This document shows, piece after piece, positions 1-5,985 of a stretch of DNA of 5,985 nt. Made by a program: the position numbers and the translations under genes. How positions within the stretch are numbered: position 1 is the first letter of the stretch; each line of letters begins with the position of its first letter. The notes below the pieces were generated by a model. The model ran no database searches, was not told the DNA's origin, and saw nothing but the letters and a program-made list of their open reading frames with translations. Origin of the DNA: JASFRI01 sp050115015 (GTDB taxonomy: Bacteria; Acidobacteriota; Polarisedimenticolia; CBDVAL01); the NCBI GenBank assembly GCA_050115015.1, contig JASFRI010000276.1:1-5985 (forward strand), in the 5' to 3' direction.

Positions 1-24
1 GAGACCGGCCGACCTGCCCCTCAT
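1..24 (-). CDS. Start of next operon gene, possibly rbfA (partial)
   Basis: An ATG at 24 opens a minus-strand frame that runs off the window edge after eight codons (MRGRSAGL). It lies 19 nt after the infB stop, so it is probably the next gene of the same operon. In many bacteria infB is followed by rbfA, whose product is a cold-shock 30S maturation factor, or by a small DUF503 gene. The basic N-terminus suits RbfA better than DUF503, which usually starts with hydrophobic residues. Eight residues cannot settle identity. No good Shine-Dalgarno sequence precedes this ATG, so the true start could lie beyond the window. The rbfA guess is inference from gene order. Confidence 0.35.
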
Positions 25-43
25 GAAGATGCGGGCTAGGATC

Positions 44-2590
44 CTAGAGGGTCTGGGGCATCACCTTCTCGACCTTGAAGGCTTCGATGACGTCGCCGAC
101 CTTGACGTCATTGAACCGCTCCAGACCGATCCCGCATTCGTAGCCTTCGCGGACCTCGGAGGCATCGTCCTTGAATCGCCGGAGGGAGGCGATCCGGCCC
201 TCGTAGACCACCGTGTGATCCCGGAGGAGGCGGACCTCCGACCCCGCGGGGACCCGGCCCTCGGTGATGTAGCACCCGGCGACCATCCCCGCCTTGGGGA
301 CCTTGAACGTCTCGCGGACCTCCGCCCGGCCGAGGAAATCCTCGCGCAGGGTCGGCTCGAGGAGCCCCAGCATGGCGTCCTCGATCTCCTTCGTGACGTT
401 GTAGATCACGTTGTGGAGGCGGATGTCCACGCCCTCCTTCTCCGCGAGGGCCTGGGCGCTGCGCTCCGGCCGCACATGGAAGCCCACGACGATGGCGCCG
501 GAGGAACTCGCCAGCAGGACGTCGGTCTCGGTGATCCCACCGATGGCCGAGCTCAGCACCCGGACCTTGACCTTGTCGCTGCCGAGCTCCTCCAGGCTCT
601 TGCGCAGCACCTCCGCCGAGCCCTGGACGTCGCACTTGAGGACGATCGGCAGCTCCTTCACCTCGTCCTTCTTGATCTTCTCGAAGAGCCCCTCCAGCGT
701 CGGGCGAGAGGCGCGGCGCGTCCGCTCCTCGCGGCGCCGGTTCTGGCGCAGCGACATGATCGTCCGGGCCCGTCGCTCCTCGTCCAGCACCTGGAAGCTG
801 TCGCCGGCGTCCGGGATGCCGTCCAGACCGGTCAGCTCCACCGGGATGGATGGTCCTGCGGACTCGATGCGATGCCCCACCTCGTCGAACATGGCGCGGA
901 CCTTCCCGCTGGTGAGCCCGGCGATGAACGGATCGCCGACGTGGAGGGTGCCGTTCTGCACGAGCACGGAGGCCAGGGCTCCCCGGGCCCGGTCGAGCTT
1001 CGCCTCGAGCACCGTACCGTAGGCCGGACCCTCCGGCTCCGCCTTGAGCTCCGCGACGTCCGCCACCAGCAGGATCATCTCCAGCAGGCCCTCCAGGCCG
1101 GTCCGCTTCTTGGCGGACACCTGGACGAAGATCGTGTCGCCGCCCCATTCCTCGGGGACGAGGTTGAGGTCGGCCAGCTGTTTCATGACGACGTCGGGGT
1201 TGGCCTCGGGCTTGTCGATCTTGTTCACCGCGACCACCAGGGGGACCTCCGCGGCGCGGGCGTGGTCCACCGCCTCGCGGGTCTGCGGCATGACGCCGTC
1301 ATCGGCCGCGACCACCAGCACCACGATGTCGGTGACCTGGGCGCCCCGCGACCGCATGAGGGTGAACGCCTCGTGGCCCGGTGTGTCCAGGAACGTGATG
1401 TAACGGCCTCCGGCCTCGACGTGGTAGGCCCCGATGTGCTGCGTGATGCCGCCGGCCTCGCCGGCGATCACGTTGGACTCCCGGATGGCATCCAGCAGCG
1501 ACGTCTTTCCGTGGTCGACGTGGCCCATGATGGTGACCACCGGCGGCCGGGGCGAGCCGCCCTCGCTGGCGCCCGGGACCGTGGGCCGGACCTGGCGCTG
1601 GACCTCCTCCTCGAAGGACAGGATCTCGACCTCGAAGTTGAACTCCTCCGCTAGCTTCTTGGCGGTCTCCGGCTCCAGCGGCTGGTTGATGGTCGCCATG
1701 ACGCCCTGGAGCATCAGGGTGCGCATCAAGTCCTTGGACTTGATCTCCATCTTCTCCGCGAGCTCCTTGATGGTGACCCCCTCGGAGACGGCGATCTTCT
1801 TGGGCGGTCCCGTGGGTCGCGGCGCGACGGGCGGCGGCGTCGCCGGGGCGGCGGCCTTCTTGGGGCGCTTTCCCTTCTTCCTGCCGCCGGGGCGGGTGCG
1901 GGCGCCCCGGCGCCGGGGCGGTGGAGGGCTCCAGGCTCTCGGCTGCGGGGCCGGGGCCGCCTGGGTGGGCTCGGCGACGCGCTTCGCCGCCTCCCGTGCC
2001 GACTCCTCGGCGGCCTTGTCCCGGGCCGCGGCCTCCTCGGCCTCGAGCTGGCGGCGGGCGGCGTCCTCCGCGGCGCGCTTCCGCAGCGCCTCCTGCTCCT
2101 GACGGCGCGCCTCTGCCTCTGCCTGGCGACGGCGCGCGGCCTCGGCCTCGACCCGCTTCCTCTCCTCCTCGAGCGCGGCCTGCTTCTCCTCGGCTTCCTT
2201 CTTCTGGCGCGCTCGCTCGGCCTCCTCGGCCTCCTTCTCGGCCCGCCGCCGTGCGAGCTCGTCCGCCTCGCGCTTCTCGTACTCCTCGGTGAACTTCCGG
2301 GCCTTCTCCGCGCGCGCCTTGCGCATCTGCTTCCGGGCGCTGGCGGTCTGGGTCGTACGTGTCTTCTTCTTGGAGACCTGCTTGCGCTCCCGGGCGGCCT
2401 CCTTCGCCGCCTCCTTCGTGGCGCTCTCCCGGAGCTTCTCGCTGGCGGCCAGAAGCGGGCGGGCGACCGCCTCGTCCACCGTGCTCAGGTTCGAGTGGAC
2501 GTCGATCCCCAGCCGCTTCAGGCGGGCGATCAGCTGGTCGCTCGTCAGGCCGATCTTCTCGGCGATCTCGTAGACCCGTATCTTCCCCAT
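44..2590 (-). CDS. infB: Translation initiation factor IF2
   Basis: IF2 is the cytoplasmic GTPase that brings initiator fMet-tRNA to the 30S subunit and promotes 50S joining. The 848-residue protein is complete. An IF2_N-type helical domain (residues 1-50) is followed by a long Ala/Glu/Arg/Lys-rich segment (about 60-205) and a Pro-rich basic linker (206-265). A second IF2_N motif covers about 266-325. The G domain has all five motifs intact: G1 GHVDHGKT (356-363), G2 with T383, G3 DTPGH (402-406), G4 NKID (456-459) and G5 SAK (492-494). Domain II is about 515-610, domain III about 630-735. Domain IV (about 736-848) carries GCYITEG (772-778), part of the conserved fMet-tRNA-binding fold. The ATG at 2590 is preceded by GAGGGG and gives the canonical start MGKIRVYEIA. 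It lies 18 nt after the nusA stop, so translation may be coupled. E. coli infB also uses internal starts; I cannot judge that here. Confidence 0.99.
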   Translation of the reverse strand: MGKIRVYEIAEKIGLTSDQLIARLKRLGIDVHSNLSTVDEAVARPLLAASEKLRESATKEAAKEAARERKQVSKKKTRTTQTASARKQMRKARAEKARKFTEEYEKREADELARRRAEKEAEEAERARQKKEAEEKQAALEEERKRVEAEAARRRQAEAEARRQEQEALRKRAAEDAARRQLEAEEAAARDKAAEESAREAAKRVAEPTQAAPAPQPRAWSPPPPRRRGARTRPGGRKKGKRPKKAAAPATPPPVAPRPTGPPKKIAVSEGVTIKELAEKMEIKSKDLMRTLMLQGVMATINQPLEPETAKKLAEEFNFEVEILSFEEEVQRQVRPTVPGASEGGSPRPPVVTIMGHVDHGKTSLLDAIRESNVIAGEAGGITQHIGAYHVEAGGRYITFLDTPGHEAFTLMRSRGAQVTDIVVLVVAADDGVMPQTREAVDHARAAEVPLVVAVNKIDKPEANPDVVMKQLADLNLVPEEWGGDTIFVQVSAKKRTGLEGLLEMILLVADVAELKAEPEGPAYGTVLEAKLDRARGALASVLVQNGTLHVGDPFIAGLTSGKVRAMFDEVGHRIESAGPSIPVELTGLDGIPDAGDSFQVLDEERRARTIMSLRQNRRREERTRRASRPTLEGLFEKIKKDEVKELPIVLKCDVQGSAEVLRKSLEELGSDKVKVRVLSSAIGGITETDVLLASSSGAIVVGFHVRPERSAQALAEKEGVDIRLHNVIYNVTKEIEDAMLGLLEPTLREDFLGRAEVRETFKVPKAGMVAGCYITEGRVPAGSEVRLLRDHTVVYEGRIASLRRFKDDASEVREGYECGIGLERFNDVKVGDVIEAFKVEKVMPQTL

Positions 2591-2594
2591 CGAT

Positions 2595-2600
2595 CCCCTC
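2595..2600 (-). promoter_or_regulatory. infB ribosome binding site
   Basis: GAGGGG on the minus strand lies 4 nt before the infB ATG (6 nt if only GAGG is counted). It sits in the short gap after the nusA stop codon and supports the start at 2590. Confidence 0.7.
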
Positions 2601-2608
2601 GAACCGGC

Positions 2609-4120
2609 CTAGCGCCCCTCGTTGGGGGCCTTGCTCTCGCCGCCGCCTTCCGCGGCGCCGGCGGTTTCCGTCGCCGACGTCTCTGTGTCGCCGGACGGCT
2701 CCTGCGCTTCCTCGGTGGTCTCCGGAGTGCCGGCGCCGAGATCCGACAGCAGGCTCTCTCCCTCCCCGGAGTCCTCGTCGGCCTCCGCCGCCATCGCGGC
2801 GATGGCGGCCTCCTCCTCCGCCTTCAGGCGGGCCTCCTCCTCCGCGCGGAGCCGTTCCTGCTCGGCCAGGTAGGCACCCGCGGCCTCCAGGACCCCTGCG
2901 GCGGTCGGCTCGTCGAGCCCCTCCAGAGCGGTCAACCCCTCGACGCCCGCGGCCGCGAGCTCTTCCGGCAGGCGGTAGTCGGCCTGGAACAGCAGCGCGG
3001 CGACGGCCTCGTCGAGCCCTTCGAGCTCCGCGACGAGGTCGGCGGGGGTCCGCGTCATCCGACGCATGGCCGCCTCGACCTCCGCCTTCTTGTCGGACTC
3101 GCTCTTGATGTCGATCCGCCAGCCGATCAGCCGGCTCGCCAGCCGCACGTTCTGGCCCTTCTTGCCGATGGCCTGGGAGAGCTGCCCGTCCTCCACCATC
3201 ACCTCCAGGACCTTGTTCTCCTCGTCGGCGATGGCCACCCGGCTGATCTTCGCGGGGTTCAGCGCGTTGGCGACGAACGTCTGTGGGTCCTCGGAATACT
3301 GCACGATGTCGATCTTCTCTCCGCGGAGCTCCCGGATGATCGACTGGACGCGGGATCCCTTGATGCCGACGCAGGCGCCCACGGGGTCGACGTCCCGGTC
3401 CTTCGAGAGGACCGCGACCTTGGCGCGGTCGCCCGGATCCCGGGCCACGCTCTCGATCATCACCGTGTTGTCGTAGATCTCCGGAACCTCCATCTCGAAC
3501 AGCCGCTTGAGGAGGAGGGGGTCGGTCCGGGAGAGGATTACCTGCGGTCCCTTCGTGGCTCGGTCGACGTTCACGATCACCGCCCGCACGCGGTCCCCCT
3601 GGTTGTAGTGCTCCGCCCGGGACTGCTCCTTTTTCGGGAGCACCGCCTCGGTCCGGCCCAGGTCCACGATGATGTCCCCCCGCTCGAACCGCTTCACGAT
3701 CCCGTTGACGATCTCGCCGATGCGCTCGGAGAACTCCCGGAACACGTTCTCGCGCTCCGCCTCGCGCACCTTCTGGTACAGGACCTGCTTGGCCGCCTGG
3801 GCCGCGATCCGCCCGAGCTCCGCGGTGGGCTTGGGGATCTCCACGAGGGACTCGAGGTTGGCCTCGGGGTCGAGCCGACGCGCGTCCTCCAGCGTGATCT
3901 CCAGGTCGGGGTCCTCGATCTCGTCCACGACCCGCTTGATGGCGAAGACGCTGATCTCGCCGGACTCCCTGTGGAAGCGGGACCCGAGCTCCTCCTTGGT
4001 CTTGAACACCTTGCGGGACGCGGCCACATAGGCCTCCTGAACGGCCTCGATGATGATGTTCACATCGATGCCCTTCTCACGTCCGATCTGCTCGATGGCC
4101 TGAAACAGTTCCTGGCTCAT
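2609..4120 (-). CDS. nusA: Transcription termination/antitermination factor NusA
   Basis: NusA binds RNA polymerase and nascent RNA. It modulates pausing and intrinsic termination, and joins the boxA-dependent complex that keeps polymerase processive on rRNA operons. With the start chosen here the protein has 503 residues (E. coli NusA has 495). It shows the N-terminal polymerase-binding domain (1-130), an S1 domain (about 133-200) and tandem KH domains with GIKG (252-255) and GKKG (319-322). A single helix-hairpin-helix-like segment (about 362-421) resembles one acidic repeat. The tail (422-503) is a charged helix followed by acidic low-complexity sequence. I chose ATG 4120 over ATG 4129 because AAGGA lies 8 nt before it and NusA proteins typically begin MSQEL; the upstream ATG overlaps that ribosome binding site. 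The gene is 40 nt after rimP and 18 nt before infB. Confidence 0.97.
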   Translation of the reverse strand: MSQELFQAIEQIGREKGIDVNIIIEAVQEAYVAASRKVFKTKEELGSRFHRESGEISVFAIKRVVDEIEDPDLEITLEDARRLDPEANLESLVEIPKPTAELGRIAAQAAKQVLYQKVREAERENVFREFSERIGEIVNGIVKRFERGDIIVDLGRTEAVLPKKEQSRAEHYNQGDRVRAVIVNVDRATKGPQVILSRTDPLLLKRLFEMEVPEIYDNTVMIESVARDPGDRAKVAVLSKDRDVDPVGACVGIKGSRVQSIIRELRGEKIDIVQYSEDPQTFVANALNPAKISRVAIADEENKVLEVMVEDGQLSQAIGKKGQNVRLASRLIGWRIDIKSESDKKAEVEAAMRRMTRTPADLVAELEGLDEAVAALLFQADYRLPEELAAAGVEGLTALEGLDEPTAAGVLEAAGAYLAEQERLRAEEEARLKAEEEAAIAAMAAEADEDSGEGESLLSDLGAGTPETTEEAQEPSGDTETSATETAGAAEGGGESKAPNEGR

Positions 4121-4128
4121 GTCCGTCA

Positions 4129-4133
4129 TCCTT
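4129..4133 (-). promoter_or_regulatory. nusA ribosome binding site (decides start)
   Basis: AAGGA on the minus strand is 8 nt upstream of ATG 4120. Its last A is the first base of the alternative ATG at 4129, which therefore has no usable spacing. The site directly follows the hairpin at 4135-4158. Confidence 0.7.
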
Positions 4134-4134
4134 G

Positions 4135-4158
4135 CCCGGCGGCCGCCTTGCCGCCGGG
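4135..4158 (-). other. GC-rich hairpin in rimP-nusA gap
   Basis: CCCGGCGGC (4135-4143) and GCCGCCGGG (4150-4158) form a perfect 9-bp stem with a 6-nt loop. On the minus-strand transcript it begins 2 nt after the rimP stop codon and ends one nucleotide before the nusA Shine-Dalgarno. No U-tract follows, so it is not an intrinsic terminator. It could affect mRNA processing or stability, or access to the nusA ribosome binding site. Confidence 0.6.
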
Positions 4159-4160
4159 GC

Positions 4161-4619
4161 TCACAGCTCGATCTTCAAGCGTGCGCGGGCGATCCAGCTC
4201 CGGGGAAGCTCCGCCCGGACGCCGCCCTCGTCCTCCCGCAGGATCACCCGATCTGCCTCGATTCCCTCCAGGACTCCCGAGAACCGGCGGCGGCCCTCCA
4301 GCGGCCGCTCCAGGCGGATGTCCACCGCGCGCCCCGCGAACCGCCGGAAGTCCTCCTCCTTCTTGAGCACACGGTCGAGCCCCGGGGAGCTGACCTCCAG
4401 GGTGTAGTGATGCGAGATCCGATCCTCGAGCTCCAGCTTGGCCCCGAACAGGCGGCTGATCTCCTGGCAATCCTCCAGCGTCACGCCGCCCGGCTTGTCG
4501 ATGAACAGCCGGACGACCCAGCCCTTGCCCTCGCGACGATACTCCAGGTCGACCAGCTCCATGCCCTCGCCCTGGACGATCGGCTCGGCCCAGGCCGCCA
4601 GCTCGTCGGCCACGCTCAC
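4161..4619 (-). CDS. rimP: Ribosome maturation factor RimP
   Basis: RimP binds the 30S subunit and helps late assembly, including uS12 incorporation in the proteins studied. The 152-residue protein has the usual family length. The N-terminal alpha/beta domain (about 1-80) includes the segment around VDLEYRREGKGWVVRLFID. The signature LEVSSPGLDR lies at 74-83, and a C-terminal SH3-like domain follows to the end. I chose the GTG at 4619 because GGAGG (4627-4631) is 7 nt upstream of it. The GTG at 4625 directly abuts that ribosome binding site, and a third GTG at 4613 is too far away. It is the first gene of the operon, after a leader of about 200 nt. Unlike E. coli, no initiator tRNA gene precedes it within the window. 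Confidence 0.96.
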   Translation of the reverse strand: MSVADELAAWAEPIVQGEGMELVDLEYRREGKGWVVRLFIDKPGGVTLEDCQEISRLFGAKLELEDRISHHYTLEVSSPGLDRVLKKEEDFRRFAGRAVDIRLERPLEGRRRFSGVLEGIEADRVILREDEGGVRAELPRSWIARARLKIEL

Positions 4620-4625
4620 GGACAC

Positions 4626-4632
4626 TCCTCCC
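4626..4632 (-). promoter_or_regulatory. rimP ribosome binding site (decides start)
   Basis: GGGAGGA on the minus strand is a near-perfect Shine-Dalgarno. Its spacing of about 7 nt from the GGAGG core selects the GTG at 4619 rather than the one at 4625. Confidence 0.75.
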
Positions 4633-4783
4633 TCGCTTCCGCCTCCGACGGTCGCGGTCTACCGCCCCGCGCCCCGGCCGGCTGGCTCGAGGTCAAGGAC
4701 TCGGGCTGTCGGGAGGTGGATCGGCGACCGCGAAGCGCCCCCCGCGGGGCGAATCGACGCGCAGCCGGGCCCAGAAATGCGAA

Positions 4784-4810
4784 AAGTGGGCTCGACCAGC
4801 TCGCCCACTT
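4784..4810 (-). terminator. Terminator-like hairpin in rimP leader
   Basis: AAGTGGGC (4784-4791) and GCCCACTT (4803-4810) pair perfectly over 8 bp around an 11-nt loop. Read on the minus strand, the stem ends in ACTT and continues TTCGCATTTC, giving a short interrupted T-run. This looks like a weak intrinsic terminator or attenuator at about +12 to +38 of the predicted transcript. The T-run is poor, so it may instead be a pause or protein-binding structure. Confidence 0.4.
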
Positions 4811-4827
4811 CGACCCAGCCGGGCCGG

Positions 4828-4857
4828 ACTATAGCACAGCGCGATCCGGAGAATCAA
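4828..4857 (-). promoter_or_regulatory. Predicted promoter of the rimP-nusA-infB operon
   Basis: On the minus strand the -10 box is TATAGT (4828-4833), five of six to consensus. It is preceded by TG plus one base (4834-4836), an extended -10. The -35 box is TTGATT (4852-4857), four of six, with an 18-nt spacer. Transcription would start near 4821. It is the best sigma-70-type match I found upstream of rimP on this strand. A dyad (4843-4863) surrounds the -35 box. Confidence 0.6.
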
Positions 4858-4914
4858 CGGATCCGCCCGGCCCCGCGCCCCCCGGGGGAGCGGCCGGCAG
4901 CCCCGCCGGGAAGT

Positions 4915-4933
4915 TCATTAAATTATTGAATGA
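4915..4933. other. AT-rich imperfect palindrome, operator-like
   Basis: TCATTAAATTATTGAATGA pairs in 8 of 9 positions around a central base. It sits in an AT-rich island (about 4911-4944) surrounded by very GC-rich DNA, about 65-85 bp upstream of the predicted P1 start. It could be a regulator site or distal promoter activation element. An overlapping dyad, AATGATAACCATT, lies at 4929-4941. No protein can be assigned. Confidence 0.4.
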
Positions 4934-4963
4934 TAACCATTTGTCGCTTTCCGGGCCGGGGGC

Positions 4964-4992
4964 TTGACGCGCGCCTGCCATGGTGCTACGGT
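4964..4992 (+). promoter_or_regulatory. rRNA operon promoter P1 (predicted)
   Basis: A -35 box TTGACG (4964-4969, five of six) and a -10 box TACGGT (4987-4992, matching at the key first two and last positions) are separated by 17 nt. Start would be near 4999. It is the upstream member of a tandem pair, the usual layout for rRNA operons. An AT-rich island lies upstream. Confidence 0.6.
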
Positions 4993-5000
4993 ATCGATCG

Positions 5001-5017
5001 CCTCGCTGCGGGCGAGG
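5001..5017 (+). other. Small hairpin just after P1 start
   Basis: CCTCGC (5001-5006) and GCGAGG (5012-5017) form a 6-bp perfect stem with a 5-nt loop, starting within a few nucleotides of the predicted P1 transcript 5' end. It is too small to be sure of function; possible roles are 5'-end protection or a promoter-proximal pause. Confidence 0.35.
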
Positions 5018-5055
5018 AAGGGAATCTCTTCGAAAAAAGAAATCGAGGCTTTTCC

Positions 5056-5084
5056 TTGACAGGCACGGACACGTTGTCTAGAAT
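5056..5084 (+). promoter_or_regulatory. rRNA operon promoter P2 (predicted, strong)
   Basis: A perfect -35 box TTGACA (5056-5061), a 17-nt spacer and the -10 box TAGAAT (5079-5084, five of six) make this the strongest promoter in the window. Start would be near 5091. The A-rich stretch AAAAAAGAAAT (5033-5043) is where an UP element would contact the alpha subunit C-terminal domain. The CCGCGC between -10 and start is a GC-rich discriminator, which in studied bacteria goes with stringent (ppGpp) and growth-rate control. That regulation is inference. Confidence 0.85.
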
Positions 5085-5099
5085 CCGCGCCTGCTTCGT

Positions 5100-5112
5100 T
5101 GTTCTTTGAAAA
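5100..5112 (+). promoter_or_regulatory. boxA rRNA antitermination element
   Basis: TGTTCTTTGAAAA matches the boxA found in bacterial rRNA leaders. In RNA it binds NusB-NusE, which with NusA and other factors make polymerase resistant to Rho-dependent termination. It lies just downstream of the predicted P2 start and about 100 nt before the mature 16S 5' end. Confidence 0.8.
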
Positions 5113-5120
5113 CTGAATAG

Positions 5121-5166
5121 TGCGTGCGGACGTCTGAAGTCGTTTCTTTGGAGTCAGTTGTACGCA
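5121..5166 (+). other. rRNA leader stem-loop after boxA
   Basis: TGCGTGCGG (5121-5129) pairs with 5158-5166 over 9 bp including three G-U pairs. After a 4-nt bulge, CTGA (5134-5137) pairs with TCAG (5154-5157). The loop (5138-5153) contains a second TTCTTTG. The structure is inferred by hand; an alternative pairing with sequence downstream of 16S cannot be tested here. Confidence 0.45.
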
Positions 5167-5170
5167 GTAT

Positions 5171-5208
5171 GGATCAACCCAACCTCGGGGCCCGCGAGGG
5201 CTCCGATC

Positions 5209-5209
<1 letters not shown>
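5171..5209 (+). other. Nested stem abutting the 16S 5' end
   Basis: GGATC (5171-5175) pairs with GATCC (5205-5209). Inside it CCTCG (5183-5187) pairs with CGAGG (5195-5199). The outer helix ends about where mature 16S rRNA begins, so it may take part in leader folding or 5'-end maturation. Hand-predicted. Confidence 0.4.

Positions 5210-5985
<776 letters not shown>

Larger units (their letters stand above)
4620..4821 (-). other. rimP-nusA-infB operon leader
   Basis: This stretch between the predicted transcription start (about 4821) and the rimP start has no convincing gene. It holds the hairpin at 4784-4810, most of a pair of 10-bp direct repeats (4762-4771 and 4816-4825), a GC-only palindrome CCCCGCGGGG at 4740-4749, and the rimP ribosome binding site. 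A 200-nt leader is long for a housekeeping operon and leaves room for regulation. Its limits depend on the predicted promoter. Confidence 0.45.

Noticed and set aside
23..1654. 543-codon open frame on the plus strand
   Set aside because: It is antisense to infB and arises from high GC and codon bias. The infB frame carries intact GTPase motifs; the antisense product shows no recognisable domain.
2495..4366. 623-codon open frame on the plus strand
   Set aside because: It is the antisense shadow of nusA and the ends of its neighbours, with Leu/Asp/Gly/Arg-rich composition and no domain signature.
4659..4808. 49-codon minus-strand leader frame starting GTG at 4808
   Set aside because: It has no Shine-Dalgarno, begins inside the hairpin stem, and its Pro/Arg/Gly/Ala-rich product looks like translated GC-rich non-coding DNA.
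4879..4888. CCCCCGGGGG palindrome
   Set aside because: It has no loop to form a hairpin and such runs are expected by chance in this GC-rich intergenic stretch.
4930..4935. TATCAT on the minus strand as a -10 box for the rimP operon
   Set aside because: The hexamer matches well, but no acceptable -35 box lies 16-18 nt upstream; the extended -10 promoter at 4828-4857 is better.
4626..4960. tRNA gene upstream of rimP, as with metY in E. coli
   Set aside because: I looked for acceptor stem, T-loop and anticodon patterns and saw none.
5068..5078. GACA-cgt-TGTC dyad in the P2 spacer
   Set aside because: It is an exact but very short dyad that partly reflects chance; nothing else supports an operator there.

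Overview
The window is a strongly GC-rich piece of bacterial chromosome holding two core loci that face away from each other across an intergenic region of about 590 bases. Only the intergenic region has AT-rich stretches. The 16S rRNA fragment is clearly bacterial. Its motifs (for example the TTTTGCGCAATGG stretch near 5585 and the GTTCGGAATCATTGGGCGTAAAG stretch near 5772) read to me like the NC10/Rokubacteria (Methylomirabilota) or former Deltaproteobacteria neighbourhood. That placement comes from memory of consensus sequences, not from a search.

Minus strand, in order of transcription (right to left): a promoter at 4828-4857 and a leader of about 200 nt containing a terminator-like hairpin; rimP (4161-4619), a 30S maturation factor; nusA (2609-4120), a transcription elongation and antitermination factor; infB (44-2590), translation initiation factor IF2; then the first codons of a further gene (1-24), possibly rbfA. 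Gaps are short (40, 18 and 19 nt), so this is very probably one operon, the classical rimP-nusA-infB cluster. It has no ylxR or ylxQ between nusA and infB and no tRNA gene ahead of rimP.

Plus strand: a ribosomal RNA operon begins here. It has two tandem sigma-70-type promoters (P1 at 4964-4992; P2 at 5056-5084, near consensus with an A-tract upstream and a GC-rich discriminator), a boxA antitermination element (5100-5112), a leader with two predicted stem-loops, and the 5' half of 16S rRNA (about 5209 to the window end, roughly E. coli positions 1-765).

The two halves are functionally linked. NusA acts with boxA to protect rRNA transcription and support rRNA folding, RimP (and RbfA, if that call is right) matures the 30S subunit whose RNA is encoded next door, and IF2 uses the finished subunit. 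No unknown defence system, mobile element or CRISPR is visible. The points most worth a second look are the regulatory structures in the shared intergenic region: a possible attenuator in the rimP leader, a dyad around the rimP -35 box, an AT-rich palindromic island, and a second boxA-like sequence in a hairpin loop.
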